A stretch of 64,000 nt of DNA. It comes from Chitinimonas_A lacunae. GTDB taxonomy: Bacteria > Pseudomonadota > Gammaproteobacteria > Burkholderiales > Chitinimonadaceae. How positions within the stretch are numbered: the first letter of the stretch is position 1; each line of letters begins with the position of its first letter. Below the pieces are notes generated by a model, which was not told the DNA's origin, made no database searches, and saw nothing but the letters and a program-made list of their open reading frames with translations. The stretch lies in contig NZ_JBHSBU010000001.1 of assembly GCF_042650885.1 (NCBI RefSeq), positions 4,216,001 to 4,280,000 on the forward strand, written 5' to 3'. Shown here in pieces: positions 54,563 to 62,367 of the stretch. The translations under genes were made by a program, and so were the position numbers.

Positions 54563-57058
54563 TCAAGCGGCTGACTTGGCGGCTTGCCGCGCCACGCGTT
54601 GGAGCTGCTGCGCGAGCCGTTTGCTCGGGCTGTAGTCGAGCACGGTATAGCCATCATCGTCGGTCAGATCGAGCCGGGTGCCGCGCTCGACCAGCAGGGC
54701 GGCAGTGGCCTCCATGTCGAGCTTGGCGCGTTTGACTTCTTCGCGATCCCAATGATGTCTCTCGTAGCCGAGCAGATAGCTCAGCGCCAACAGACCGCGC
54801 CGGTTGGGCTGGTTGGGATCGACGCCACGGTCGAGCAGCAGCCGGACCAGCTCGAACAGACCTGCCTGGCAGGCTTGATGGAGCGCCGGGTTGCCGTGCT
54901 GATTGCAGCGGGTCGGATCGGCGCCGAGGATCAGCAGATGGCGGGCCGATTCGACCCAGCCGATATCGAAGGCGTGATGGAGCGGCGTATTGCCCCAGGC
55001 ATCGACGGTATCGAGGTCGGCGCCGTAGCGGTACAGCGTGTCGAGCCGCTCGGCGGCATTTTCGTAGCGCACGGCATCGAACATGGCCTGATGGTGCCGT
55101 CCATGCCGACCGCCCCGGGCGCGCAGCAGTTCGATCATCGGGCCATGGCGGGCCATATCGAGGGCGGTGCTGCCTTTGCCGTTCTCCAGATTGGGGTCGG
55201 CACCCTGGTCGAGCAGCCACTGGGCCATCTGCACCAGCGTGGCCACGTCTTCTGGCTGGTCGTATTCGGTGCTGGCCACTAGCAGCAGCAGATGAAGCGG
55301 GGTGTCGGCCCTGTCGCGGGTCCGGGCATTGGGGTCGGCGCCCTTTTCCAGCAGCAACTTGACCAGCCTGGCGTACCGGCTCAACGGCGGACGCTCATCG
55401 TCCGAATACTTGCGCTGGGCCGAGTGGATCAGTTGATGCAGCACCGTGCGCCCCGGGTCGCCCGGCTCGTCGCTCAGTGAGCGCACCGCCTGTTCGCTCG
55501 CTTCCTCGATCTTCTGTCCCAGTTGGTAGAGCTGGGCCTCGCTGGTGCATTCGTCGGACAGCAGACGTAATTGCTGGCCTTCCAGATAGTCCGCCTGCTC
55601 ATCTGGCGAGCCATCGCCGCCATGGCGGCGTCGGATGGTGGCGGCGATCAGCACCGAGGCCGCTTTGCATTTCGACCATTGCAACGGGGGATTGCCGCTC
55701 CAGTCTGTCGCCTCGGGGTCAATGCCGTGGCGTAGCAGCGCTTCGATGGCAGCCAGCCGGCGCTTGCCGGCTTCGGTGTCAAGCTCCTTGTCTTCCAGCC
55801 AGCGCACCTGGTGATGCAGGGCGTTCTGGTGGAGGCTGTCTGTCGCGTTGACATCGGCACCAGCCGCGACCAGCAGATCGACCATCTCACCGCTGGCGGC
55901 ATTGTCGAGTGGCGAGACGCTGTAACGGTCTTTTCCCTTCGCGGCCACCCCATTGGGGCTGGCACCCTGCCTCAGCAGCTCGCGCGCCAGCGGCAGGGCA
56001 TCGCGTCTGGCGGCTTCGCACAGCGCGGTCTGGTGCAGGCTGCCGTTGACGGCATCGAGGTCGGCGCCAGCCTGGATCAGGCTCAATGCCACCAGATCAT
56101 GGCCCTTGCGGATGGCCTGATACAGCGGCGTCTCGGAGTGCTGGGTCTTGACGTTGACCTTGGCGCCCGCTGCCAGCAGCTTCTGGACAATCTCCAGATG
56201 GCCATAACCCGCTGCCCAGTGCAGCGGCCGATAGCCGTAATGGTTGCGGGCATTGGGGTCGGCGCCGCGCTCGAGCAGCAACGCTAAGGTGTCCGAATTG
56301 GCCGAGGTGACGGCATAGTGCAGCGGGCTATTGTCATTGAGGCCCGCTAGCTTGATCGAGGCGCCGTGGTCGAGCAGCCAGGCGACGACCTCGGTCACGC
56401 CGTACTGGCAGAAGACGTGCAGCGAATGGTTGCCATCGGCAAAGGTCGTTTGCAGCGCGTCGTCGCCCATCTTGGCGGCAAGATGGCGGAACATCGTCAG
56501 ATCGCGACTGTATTCAAGTGGCCGCCAGCCTTTCTGGGTGGTCTCGAACGGTGTCAGCCGGCTCAGTGCCAGAACCCGCTCGACCATCTCAGTCCGGCCC
56601 GAGCTGGCCGCCCAATGGAGCGGCGTCAAACCGGCGCCGTTGCAGTAATCCAGTACCGGGTCATATTCAAGCAACAGATCGATCAGACTGTTCACGCCGC
56701 CGGCAAACGCCAGATCGACGGCGCGCGTGCCGCGCCGGCTGACGGCATAGGGATCGGCACCCTGTTCGAGCAGCAGGCGCGCCATCGCCTCATTGCCTTC
56801 GCGCAGTGCCCGATGCAGCCCGGTGACTTCCTGGGCATCCCGACTGTCGATCGGTATCCCCAGACTCAACAACCAGCTCACCAGCACGGTATCACCCTGT
56901 TCCACCGCCTCCAGAAATGGGACGGGCTGATCGTCCTCACACTGCGTCATCGCCTCCACAAATGCCCCGACCTGTCCGTCGGCCAACGCTTGCAAGGCAG
57001 ACAGAGGGTCGTCATTGACCAGGGCATCAAGCAAAAGCTGGCGGGAGAGATGAGGCAT
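54563..57058 (-). CDS. Large ankyrin-repeat protein
   Basis: The protein has about 831 residues made of roughly 18-20 ankyrin repeats across nearly the whole length, for example TPLHWAASSGRTEMVERVL, RPLHWAAGYGHLEIVQKLL and NPALHQACQAGLFELVRLLL, with the G.TPLH.A....LL..GADPN consensus. No enzymatic domain or signal peptide is seen, so it is a cytoplasmic or secreted binding scaffold. I start at the ATG at 57058; 17 extra residues upstream to 57109 are possible. One central stretch (~480-560) is less regular. Ankyrin proteins of this size in bacteria are often effectors or toxin-antitoxin partners, but nothing nearby supports that here. Confidence 0.9.
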   Translation of the reverse strand: MPHLSRQLLLDALVNDDPLSALQALADGQVGAFVEAMTQCEDDQPVPFLEAVEQGDTVLVSWLLSLGIPIDSRDAQEVTGLHRALREGNEAMARLLLEQGADPYAVSRRGTRAVDLAFAGGVNSLIDLLLEYDPVLDYCNGAGLTPLHWAASSGRTEMVERVLALSRLTPFETTQKGWRPLEYSRDLTMFRHLAAKMGDDALQTTFADGNHSLHVFCQYGVTEVVAWLLDHGASIKLAGLNDNSPLHYAVTSANSDTLALLLERGADPNARNHYGYRPLHWAAGYGHLEIVQKLLAAGAKVNVKTQHSETPLYQAIRKGHDLVALSLIQAGADLDAVNGSLHQTALCEAARRDALPLARELLRQGASPNGVAAKGKDRYSVSPLDNAASGEMVDLLVAAGADVNATDSLHQNALHHQVRWLEDKELDTEAGKRRLAAIEALLRHGIDPEATDWSGNPPLQWSKCKAASVLIAATIRRRHGGDGSPDEQADYLEGQQLRLLSDECTSEAQLYQLGQKIEEASEQAVRSLSDEPGDPGRTVLHQLIHSAQRKYSDDERPPLSRYARLVKLLLEKGADPNARTRDRADTPLHLLLLVASTEYDQPEDVATLVQMAQWLLDQGADPNLENGKGSTALDMARHGPMIELLRARGGRHGRHHQAMFDAVRYENAAERLDTLYRYGADLDTVDAWGNTPLHHAFDIGWVESARHLLILGADPTRCNQHGNPALHQACQAGLFELVRLLLDRGVDPNQPNRRGLLALSYLLGYERHHWDREEVKRAKLDMEATAALLVERGTRLDLTDDDGYTVLDYSPSKRLAQQLQRVARQAAKSAA

Positions 57059-57438
57059 AAGACACCTGTACAGATGGGAATTTGAAGTGATGGCGATCTG
57101 GCGCGGCACGCAGTGTATGCCTGAGCCGATGGCTCAACCATGGTCGGATTTACGCCGGAGCGGCCAAGCCCAGGGGGCTCGAGGCTGTGACTTCGGAAGT
57201 CCTCGTCCCCGACACGCCCATCACATCCAGTATCCGCTTTCAATATGGCGTCCAAACCTGCCGACGGCGTAGGGTGGAGCACGACACCGTCCAGTACCCA
57301 CCATTGAGTCCATCACCAGCCAAACAGCAGGATCAGTGCAATGCAGCGTTGCTGTTGCCTGGTAGCTGACTTCCGTCTGTTGTCGCTGAGCTTGGACGCC
57401 GCTTGCAAAGAAAAATCAAAAGCGGGTCGGGAAACGCT
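57059..57438. other. Intergenic region, nothing recognised
   Basis: About 380 bases lie between the small protein gene and the ankyrin gene. Short frames on both strands have no family resemblance or ribosome site. No terminator or repeat stands out. Confidence 0.4.
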
Positions 57439-57672
57439 TCAGCCGCCATTACGTGGATGCCGCGCTGCCCGGCTTTCATTGCCACGCCTGAAGTTGCCTG
57501 TGATCCGGGCCATCAGCAACTGGGTGTTTGCCTTGTCTTCATCAACCCGCTCAAGAAAACGCCGGGCCGCCTCGCCGCGCAAGATGGCGGCCGGACGGCC
57601 ATGGTGGCTGATATGCACTTCGCCAGCGCGAGTGGTCCGGTAGCAATAGCCGAGATCGAGGAGGTCAGACAT
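57439..57672 (-). CDS. Small cytoplasmic protein of unknown function
   Basis: This 77-residue protein begins SDLLDLGYCYRTTRAGEVHI, then SHHGRPAAILRG..ARRFLERV and QLLMARITGNFRRGNE. The even, protein-like composition and the phrase GEVHISHHGRPA.....A..FL, which I believe recurs in small betaproteobacterial proteins, suggest a real gene. The first half could form a small beta sheet like an antitoxin of the Phd type, though that is a guess. A 260-base gap separates it from the metallopeptidase gene. Confidence 0.55.
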   Translation of the reverse strand: MSDLLDLGYCYRTTRAGEVHISHHGRPAAILRGEAARRFLERVDEDKANTQLLMARITGNFRRGNESRAARHPRNGG

Positions 57673-57932
57673 GACAGAAGCTCCAGGGCAGGTGCCAAGT
57701 GGCGCGCAGCGATTGTAGAAGATAAGGCGGCGTTGCTGGTGCGAGGATGGGGGCGCGTTCGGGAGAGAGAGCGGGAGGCTGGGGTGATTGCTGGGTCTTA
57801 GGGGCGCCGGTCACAGGAAGGATCATATAGATAAATTTCTGCAATTCTGGTCGCAAGTCTGTATGCGACTTTCAGAAAGAAATAAATCTATCCTTGATAT
57901 GACCGGCGCAGCAGTAAATATCGAGGGATATT

Positions 57933-59621
57933 TTATTGCTGACTTGCGGAAACCTTGGCGTGTGGCGATTTGGCGTCGCGCAGTTTCAGTCGGTCGGTCA
58001 GCACGGTGAACTGGTCAGGGCAGGCGACATCGACCGTTTCCCCATCGAGCGTACCCAGCGTCACGCTGGCGCCTTGCTGCTGACAGGCAGCACGCAGCTT
58101 GGTGTAAGCGGTCAGCGGATCCTGCAACAGCTTGACGCCGGCCACCCGGTCGATTTTCAGACTGCGCTTGAGGGTGGTGCAGTGCGGCATGGCGTCGGTC
58201 CTGAAATGGTCGTGATGGGTCCAGAAAGCCACGCTGCCTCGGCAGTCCTTGCTCTGGAGTGCACCGATGAGCTGACCCGAGACAACAGGAAATTCGGGGG
58301 CTTCGACCGGCACGCTCTCGACTTCGACGCCGCGGGCACGCAACAGGGCAGGCAGGGCAGCGGCAAAAGGTGTTACCCCCTGGACCGTTTCCTTGAGATC
58401 GGCGCCGTTACCGCTGGCGAAATAGGCGATCCAGCGGGCGTCGTCATAGGCCGGGAAACGCCGGAAAAAGCCTGCGACGGCGGTAAGCGGGGTCAGATCG
58501 GGCTGTCGTTGCCGCAGCGACAGATAGCCGAGCCAGTACAAGCTGATGCCGCAATGGTAGGCCACCTTGCCATTGGCGCCATTGCCGTCGCCCTTGAACG
58601 GTTCATTGCCGATCTCGCTGCGGCAGCGATTGAGCTGGTCGGCCAACAGGCGCTGGTATTCCTCTTCGCTGATCCGGTTCGACTGGCGCAGCCAGGCGTA
58701 GGTGATCCAGTCGGCGCCGCCTTCATGGAGCCAGGGTTGGCTGCCGTTCTGGGTGGAATAGGCTTGGCCGCTGTTCCAGAGATGGGACAGTTCATGCGCG
58801 ACCAGACTGTCGAGCTTGTTGAGGAAGGCCGCCGACGGTTCGGCCGGGACGGCAAGGGACAGCTGGATCATGCTGTTGCGCGTCACGTCGCCACGCTGGT
58901 AGTCCGCGTTGTTGCCAGTCGGCGGCAGATATTTGATAAACAGCGCACGCGGATGGGAATTGGGGCCGAAGGCGCGGGCGTAGTCGCGCATCGCCTCGTT
59001 ATGGGTGGTGCTGAGCCGGGTTTCGATCGCGGGCGGCAGCGCCTTGCTCATGACGACCAGCGTACCGCCCCAGCGCTGCACACGGTCCGGTTTGCCGAAA
59101 TAGACCAGGGCGTCGTTATAGCGGCGGCTTAGCCGCTCGCTGCGATCCTGTTCGGTGCTGGTGCTGCGTACCGTGACCGGACGCGCCAAGGCGCGGCCGT
59201 CGTTGATCACGATTTCACCCTTGGCCGGCCGAAAGCGCCACCGCACCTGCGGGGCGTCCACCGCGAAATGGTCGGTATGGGTCATCACATCGTGGTCGTC
59301 ACTGATGCTTTCGGCCAGTTGATAGGTACGGCTCAGATGCAGCGTGCCCTTGATGATGTCGAAGCGGACCTTGCGGCAACGCTCGGACTGATGGCGGCGC
59401 AGGCCGCCGTCGATCAGTACGGCGCAATCGCTCAAGGCCTTCCAGCGTTCGCGGCGAATCGAGTCGAAGCGGTTGTTCTCGAATTTGATAAAGGTCCGGT
59501 CGGCCGGAAATTGGTATTCGACGTAGAGATCGCCGTCTTTGGCGCCGAGTTCGACGGTCACAGGCGCGGCGGCCGTCGCGCAGACGGGCAGCGCCAGCGC
59601 CAGCAGGGCGGTAAGTTTCAT
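57933..59621 (-). CDS. Exported HExxH metallopeptidase, candidate RiPP-processing protease
   Basis: The protein has about 562 residues with a signal peptide (LTALLALALPVCATAAA), so it acts outside the cytoplasm. The zinc motif HELSHLW places ligands at His276 and His280 with catalytic Glu277; 19 residues after His280 comes LHEGGADW, with Glu300 as likely third ligand. That is the gluzincin layout (compare HExxH-x18-E in M1 and the related M61 group). The N-terminal ~200 residues are strand-rich, as in M61. It is the last gene of the minus-strand cluster of four precursor-like peptides and a radical SAM enzyme, 40 bases after the latter, so leader removal or final trimming after export is a reasonable inference. 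It might instead be an unrelated aminopeptidase-like enzyme. Confidence 0.8.
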   Translation of the reverse strand: MKLTALLALALPVCATAAAPVTVELGAKDGDLYVEYQFPADRTFIKFENNRFDSIRRERWKALSDCAVLIDGGLRRHQSERCRKVRFDIIKGTLHLSRTYQLAESISDDHDVMTHTDHFAVDAPQVRWRFRPAKGEIVINDGRALARPVTVRSTSTEQDRSERLSRRYNDALVYFGKPDRVQRWGGTLVVMSKALPPAIETRLSTTHNEAMRDYARAFGPNSHPRALFIKYLPPTGNNADYQRGDVTRNSMIQLSLAVPAEPSAAFLNKLDSLVAHELSHLWNSGQAYSTQNGSQPWLHEGGADWITYAWLRQSNRISEEEYQRLLADQLNRCRSEIGNEPFKGDGNGANGKVAYHCGISLYWLGYLSLRQRQPDLTPLTAVAGFFRRFPAYDDARWIAYFASGNGADLKETVQGVTPFAAALPALLRARGVEVESVPVEAPEFPVVSGQLIGALQSKDCRGSVAFWTHHDHFRTDAMPHCTTLKRSLKIDRVAGVKLLQDPLTAYTKLRAACQQQGASVTLGTLDGETVDVACPDQFTVLTDRLKLRDAKSPHAKVSASQQ

Positions 59622-59661
59622 CGGGAGATTTTTCCTTAGTCGGATCAAAGCGAAATAAGCC

Positions 59662-60894
59662 TCAGGACAGCCGAGCCGGCTCGACACCGAGTTTTTGCGC
59701 CATCAGCTCGCGCGGATAGCCGTTGTCGATCAGGGTATCGGCGACATGGCGATAGAAAGATTTCAGACCGTCGCAATAAACACTGGGATTGTCGAAGCCG
59801 CTTTCGCGGCTGTAGCGGTTTTCCAGACTGCCGCCGTGACAGGGTTTCTTCCACACGCAATCGCTACAGCCCTGCGGCAGGGTATGGCGCGCCTGGGCGA
59901 TCTCGGCAAAGCCCGGCAGCGAGAAGAAGTCGCGCATGCTGGTCTGCGAGATATGGGGCGAGGGAAATTTATGGCGCCATTCGAGCGTCGGAATCAGGGA
60001 GTCATCGACCGAAATCGTGCCGTCGCTCTGGATCACCAGGATCTGATTGCGCACCGAGTCCGGTTCGGGCGGGCGCGGCATATCCTCGTTGCGGCGCAGT
60101 TGCAGAAAATCGAGCAGATCATTGAGTTCGCGCACCCGTACGTCCTGGCGCAGCAGCCAGGCGTCGAACAGCTCCTTGAGAAATTCGCCGTAAGCGAGCG
60201 CGCTGTCGCCGTTGTCGAACGGGGTATCCCAGGAGCGGTCGGGCAGCAGGAAACCCAGCGCCGACAGGCCCATCTCGTCGGTCAGATAGTCAAAGATCCG
60301 CCGCGCGGAAAAAGCGCTGTTGACCACCGAAATACAGCCCACCGAAGGCAGCTCGCCCTGCTGGCGCGCGGCCTGAAGCCGCCGCAGATTGGCTTCGACC
60401 TGGGCATGTGAGCCGCGACCTTTGCGGTCGAGCCGGAAGCGGTCGTGGTACTCGGCCGGGCCATCGAGGCTGATGCCGACCCCCACGCCATAGCGGCGCA
60501 GGCAATCGAGCCACTCATCGGACAGATGCACGGCATTGGTCTGCATCCCGAGCGACACCGGGCAAACCGGGTCGATCCTTTCACGGATCAGGTCGCACAG
60601 ATAGGCAAAATCGCGAGGCTTTTGCAGGGTGGGTTCGCCGCCGTGGAAGATGATGTCCATTTCTTCGAGCCCCAGGTCACGGGCGCCGGTGGCAATGAAA
60701 TCGACAATGGCGGGAAACAGTTCGCGGCTGACTACGGCCGGGCGGCCATTGGCCGAGTCGTCGCCATGGAAGTAGTAATAACAGTAGGTACAGGCCAGAT
60801 TGCAGCGTTCAACCGTCTTGAAGATCACCTGAACCTTGCGGATTTTCGGCGGCGTCGGCTTTTTCAGGGCCGACAGGGGAATCGTATGCATCAT
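59662..60894 (-). CDS. Radical SAM/SPASM peptide-maturase-like enzyme
   Basis: The protein has about 410 residues from ATGATG at 60894 (an in-frame TTG at 60921 is possible). The radical SAM cluster motif is at Cys31, Cys35 and Cys38 (RCNLACTYCYYY), followed by HGGEP at 84-88 for SAM binding. The C-terminal third carries a SPASM-type set of cysteines: CSDCVWKKPC, then a Cys in SVYCDG. This is the domain plan of anaerobic sulfatase-maturase-like enzymes and of RiPP maturases that form thioether or carbon-carbon crosslinks. No sulfatase is adjacent; the upstream genes are four small peptides, which favours a RiPP maturase. Substrate and bond type are unknown. Confidence 0.9.
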   Translation of the reverse strand: MMHTIPLSALKKPTPPKIRKVQVIFKTVERCNLACTYCYYYFHGDDSANGRPAVVSRELFPAIVDFIATGARDLGLEEMDIIFHGGEPTLQKPRDFAYLCDLIRERIDPVCPVSLGMQTNAVHLSDEWLDCLRRYGVGVGISLDGPAEYHDRFRLDRKGRGSHAQVEANLRRLQAARQQGELPSVGCISVVNSAFSARRIFDYLTDEMGLSALGFLLPDRSWDTPFDNGDSALAYGEFLKELFDAWLLRQDVRVRELNDLLDFLQLRRNEDMPRPPEPDSVRNQILVIQSDGTISVDDSLIPTLEWRHKFPSPHISQTSMRDFFSLPGFAEIAQARHTLPQGCSDCVWKKPCHGGSLENRYSRESGFDNPSVYCDGLKSFYRHVADTLIDNGYPRELMAQKLGVEPARLS

Positions 60895-61023
60895 CAACTC
60901 GTGGACGTCACCCCAAGGCAAGCCGGGCCAACACCCGGGCCACCCACCTTCCGTCGGGAAGGCGGTGCGGTTCGGGGGGTGATGGCACCGGTAACGCCTG
61001 AGGGTGATTTACTGTTACGTAAA

Positions 61024-61029
61024 ATTATA
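61024..61029 (-). promoter_or_regulatory. Possible internal promoter before the radical SAM gene
   Basis: On the minus strand TATAAT stands here, with TTCTGG 17 bases upstream as a weak -35. It lies in the ~220-base gap between the last precursor gene and the maturase gene, in a short AT-rich patch. Confidence 0.3.
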
Positions 61030-61082
61030 GGTAACTAGCTATCAAGCCAGAACTGTCAGATGTGTCAGGGACAGCGGAGATA

Positions 61083-61108
61083 CCGGACTGCCCGGCGGGG
61101 CAGTCCGG
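61083..61108 (-). terminator. Stem-loop after the precursor genes, likely attenuator
   Basis: CCGGACTGCCC (61083-61093) pairs perfectly with GGGCAGTCCGG (61098-61108) over a 4-base loop, 6 bases past the stop of the last precursor gene on the minus strand. There is no T run, so partial termination or message protection is more likely than full stop. Such hairpins commonly raise precursor over maturase in RiPP operons. Confidence 0.6.
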
Positions 61109-61114
61109 CAGTCC

Positions 61115-61309
61115 TTAGGCGAAGCGGTTGCCGTCGCCCGGGTCGGTCTTGGGTTCGTCGGGTTGCTTGATCTGGCGGGTGTACTTGGTGCCAGGGCTTT
61201 GCTTGTGCTCGGCATAGCTGGCGCCACCACCGACCTGTTCAAGTTCCTCGGGGGTCAGCAGGCGATTGACCAGCCGGTGGATACCGGCTGTCAGCAGGTC
61301 TGAAGTCAT
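61115..61309 (-). CDS. RiPP precursor-like peptide 1 (64 aa, cysteine-free core)
   Basis: This 64-residue peptide has AGGAATC 4 bases before the ATG. The leader contains IHRLVNRLLTPEELEQVGGG, matching the double-glycine leader consensus LSxxELxxIxGG. The presumed core is ASYAEHKQSPGTKY followed by TRQIKQPDEPKTDPGDG. Compared with its three neighbours the leader is conserved but the two cysteines of the core are absent. It starts 10 bases after precursor 2 and precedes a stem-loop and the maturase gene. Confidence 0.8.
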   Translation of the reverse strand: MTSDLLTAGIHRLVNRLLTPEELEQVGGGASYAEHKQSPGTKYTRQIKQPDEPKTDPGDGNRFA

Positions 61310-61319
61310 GGAAGATTCC

Positions 61320-61526
61320 TTATTCAAGAGATGGCAAGCGATCGGTACTGGCCGAGCCTGTCGTCGGCTCCGGAGTGCAGATGTTCTGCGTGTAGTGATC
61401 GCTGACGCTCTGCTCGTACTGGCAATAGGTCGAGTTACCGCCACCGATGTGATCTAGCTCGGCAGAGGTCAACAGGCGGGCCACCAGTTGCTCGGTTCTG
61501 AGGCGGGAAAGGGAAGACATTTTCAT
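61320..61526 (-). CDS. RiPP precursor-like peptide 2 (68 aa)
   Basis: This 68-residue peptide starts ATG AAA ATG. The leader has EQLVARLLTSAELDHIGGG; the core reads NSTYCQYEQSVSDHYTQNIC and then TPEPTTGSAS. The YC.Y.Q...........Q..C layout is shared with precursors 3 and 4. A 240-base gap separates it from precursor 3; I found no further precursor-like peptide there, only small weak inverted repeats. Confidence 0.8.
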   Translation of the reverse strand: MKMSSLSRLRTEQLVARLLTSAELDHIGGGNSTYCQYEQSVSDHYTQNICTPEPTTGSASTDRLPSLE

Positions 61527-61766
61527 CGATAAAAAAGTAATTGGCGCCTGCTATGGAATTAAGTATTCGTGCATCAATGCTGATGGCTATGGTGCAGCTT
61601 ATCTCTGTCAATGCACAAAATACTTCTTCATAAGAAAGTCATTCTCATCGTCCCGAAAGATCGGGCCGGAAATGGTATTTCCTGAACATCAATAACAGGC
61701 ACCAGGTCGATCAAAGTGCGATGGCAGGGTTATCCGCCACTCGCGAAACAGGCTGGCAATCCCTGT

Positions 61767-61949
61767 TTACTTGCCCTTGTCCTTGTCGCCGTCATCAAGG
61801 CAATTCTGTTTATAAGGCTCATTGGTCTGATGATATTGGCAGTGGTCGGGCGAAGTGTTGCCGCCGCCAATGGTTTCGGTTTCCGCTGGCGTAAGCAGGC
61901 GGCTGACCAGATGATCGATATTTTTCTGGACGAGTGAGTGAGTTTTCAT
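61767..61949 (-). CDS. RiPP precursor-like peptide 3 (60 aa)
   Basis: This 60-residue peptide starts at the ATG at 61949; the frame runs further upstream into the neighbouring precursor, but only this start aligns with the family. The leader has DHLVSRLLTPAETETIGGG; the core is NTSPDHCQYHQTNEPYKQNC with an acidic/basic tail DDGDKDKGK. It lies 40 bases after precursor 4. Confidence 0.8.
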   Translation of the reverse strand: MKTHSLVQKNIDHLVSRLLTPAETETIGGGNTSPDHCQYHQTNEPYKQNCLDDGDKDKGK

Positions 61950-61989
61950 TGAATCAAGATCCACATCAATTTGAATGAGTCTGCAAAGT

Positions 61990-62148
61990 CTATTTCGGGC
62001 AGACTTGCCGGAAGACTTCCTTGCTTTGGGTATGCTCGCAATATTTGTCGCCAGCACCGGATACCGACTCAAGTTCGGCTGGCGTCAGCAGCCGGCTGAC
62101 CAGTTGCCCGGCCTGCGAGGTCTGAGTGGGGGGGGATGGGTATTTCAT
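61990..62148 (-). CDS. RiPP precursor-like peptide 4 (52 aa), first gene of the cluster
   Basis: This 52-residue peptide has the best ribosome site of the cluster, GGAGG 8 bases before the ATG. The leader has GQLVSRLLTPAELESVSGAG, where the usual GGG is replaced by SGA. The core is DKYCEHTQSKEVFRQVCPK, again with C..(H).Q......Q.C spacing. A run of eight G (62128-62135, C on the coding strand) lies in codons 5-8, a possible slippage site. It is too short for common gene callers, and I rely on the leader similarity to its three neighbours. Confidence 0.78.
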   Translation of the reverse strand: MKYPSPPTQTSQAGQLVSRLLTPAELESVSGAGDKYCEHTQSKEVFRQVCPK

Positions 62149-62229
62149 CAGGTTTTCCTCCAGAAACGATGTTTGATCTGCCGGTCAATATGGAACGACT
62201 GTTCCGATACATACTTAACCGACAAGCAA

Positions 62230-62259
62230 ATTATATTTAATCGATAGTTAAGTTATCAC
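62230..62259 (-). promoter_or_regulatory. Probable promoter of the precursor-maturase operon
   Basis: On the minus strand GTGATA (complement of 62254-62259) and TATAAT (complement of 62230-62235) are spaced by 18 bases, giving a start about 75 bases before precursor 4. An inverted repeat CTTAAC (62214-62219) and GTTAAG (62247-62252) brackets the -10 and could be a regulator site, perhaps for the divergent two-component system. Confidence 0.5.
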
Positions 62260-62367
62260 TGTCAGCGCTATCAGGTCGGCGGGCTTGCCGCGATTTGCAC
62301 AGGGTTTCCTTAATTGCCTGGCGGCGCTCGCGTTACACTGCCGATTTTTCTGGTGGGAGCTGCTATC

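Noticed and set aside
59662..60894. Sulfatase-maturing enzyme reading of the radical SAM gene
   Set aside because: No sulfatase with a C/S-x-P-x-R motif is in the window, whereas four small peptide genes lie directly upstream.
61527..61766. A fifth precursor peptide in the gap between precursors 2 and 3
   Set aside because: No LLT.AEL leader or Gly motif is found in any frame on the minus strand; only small weak inverted repeats.
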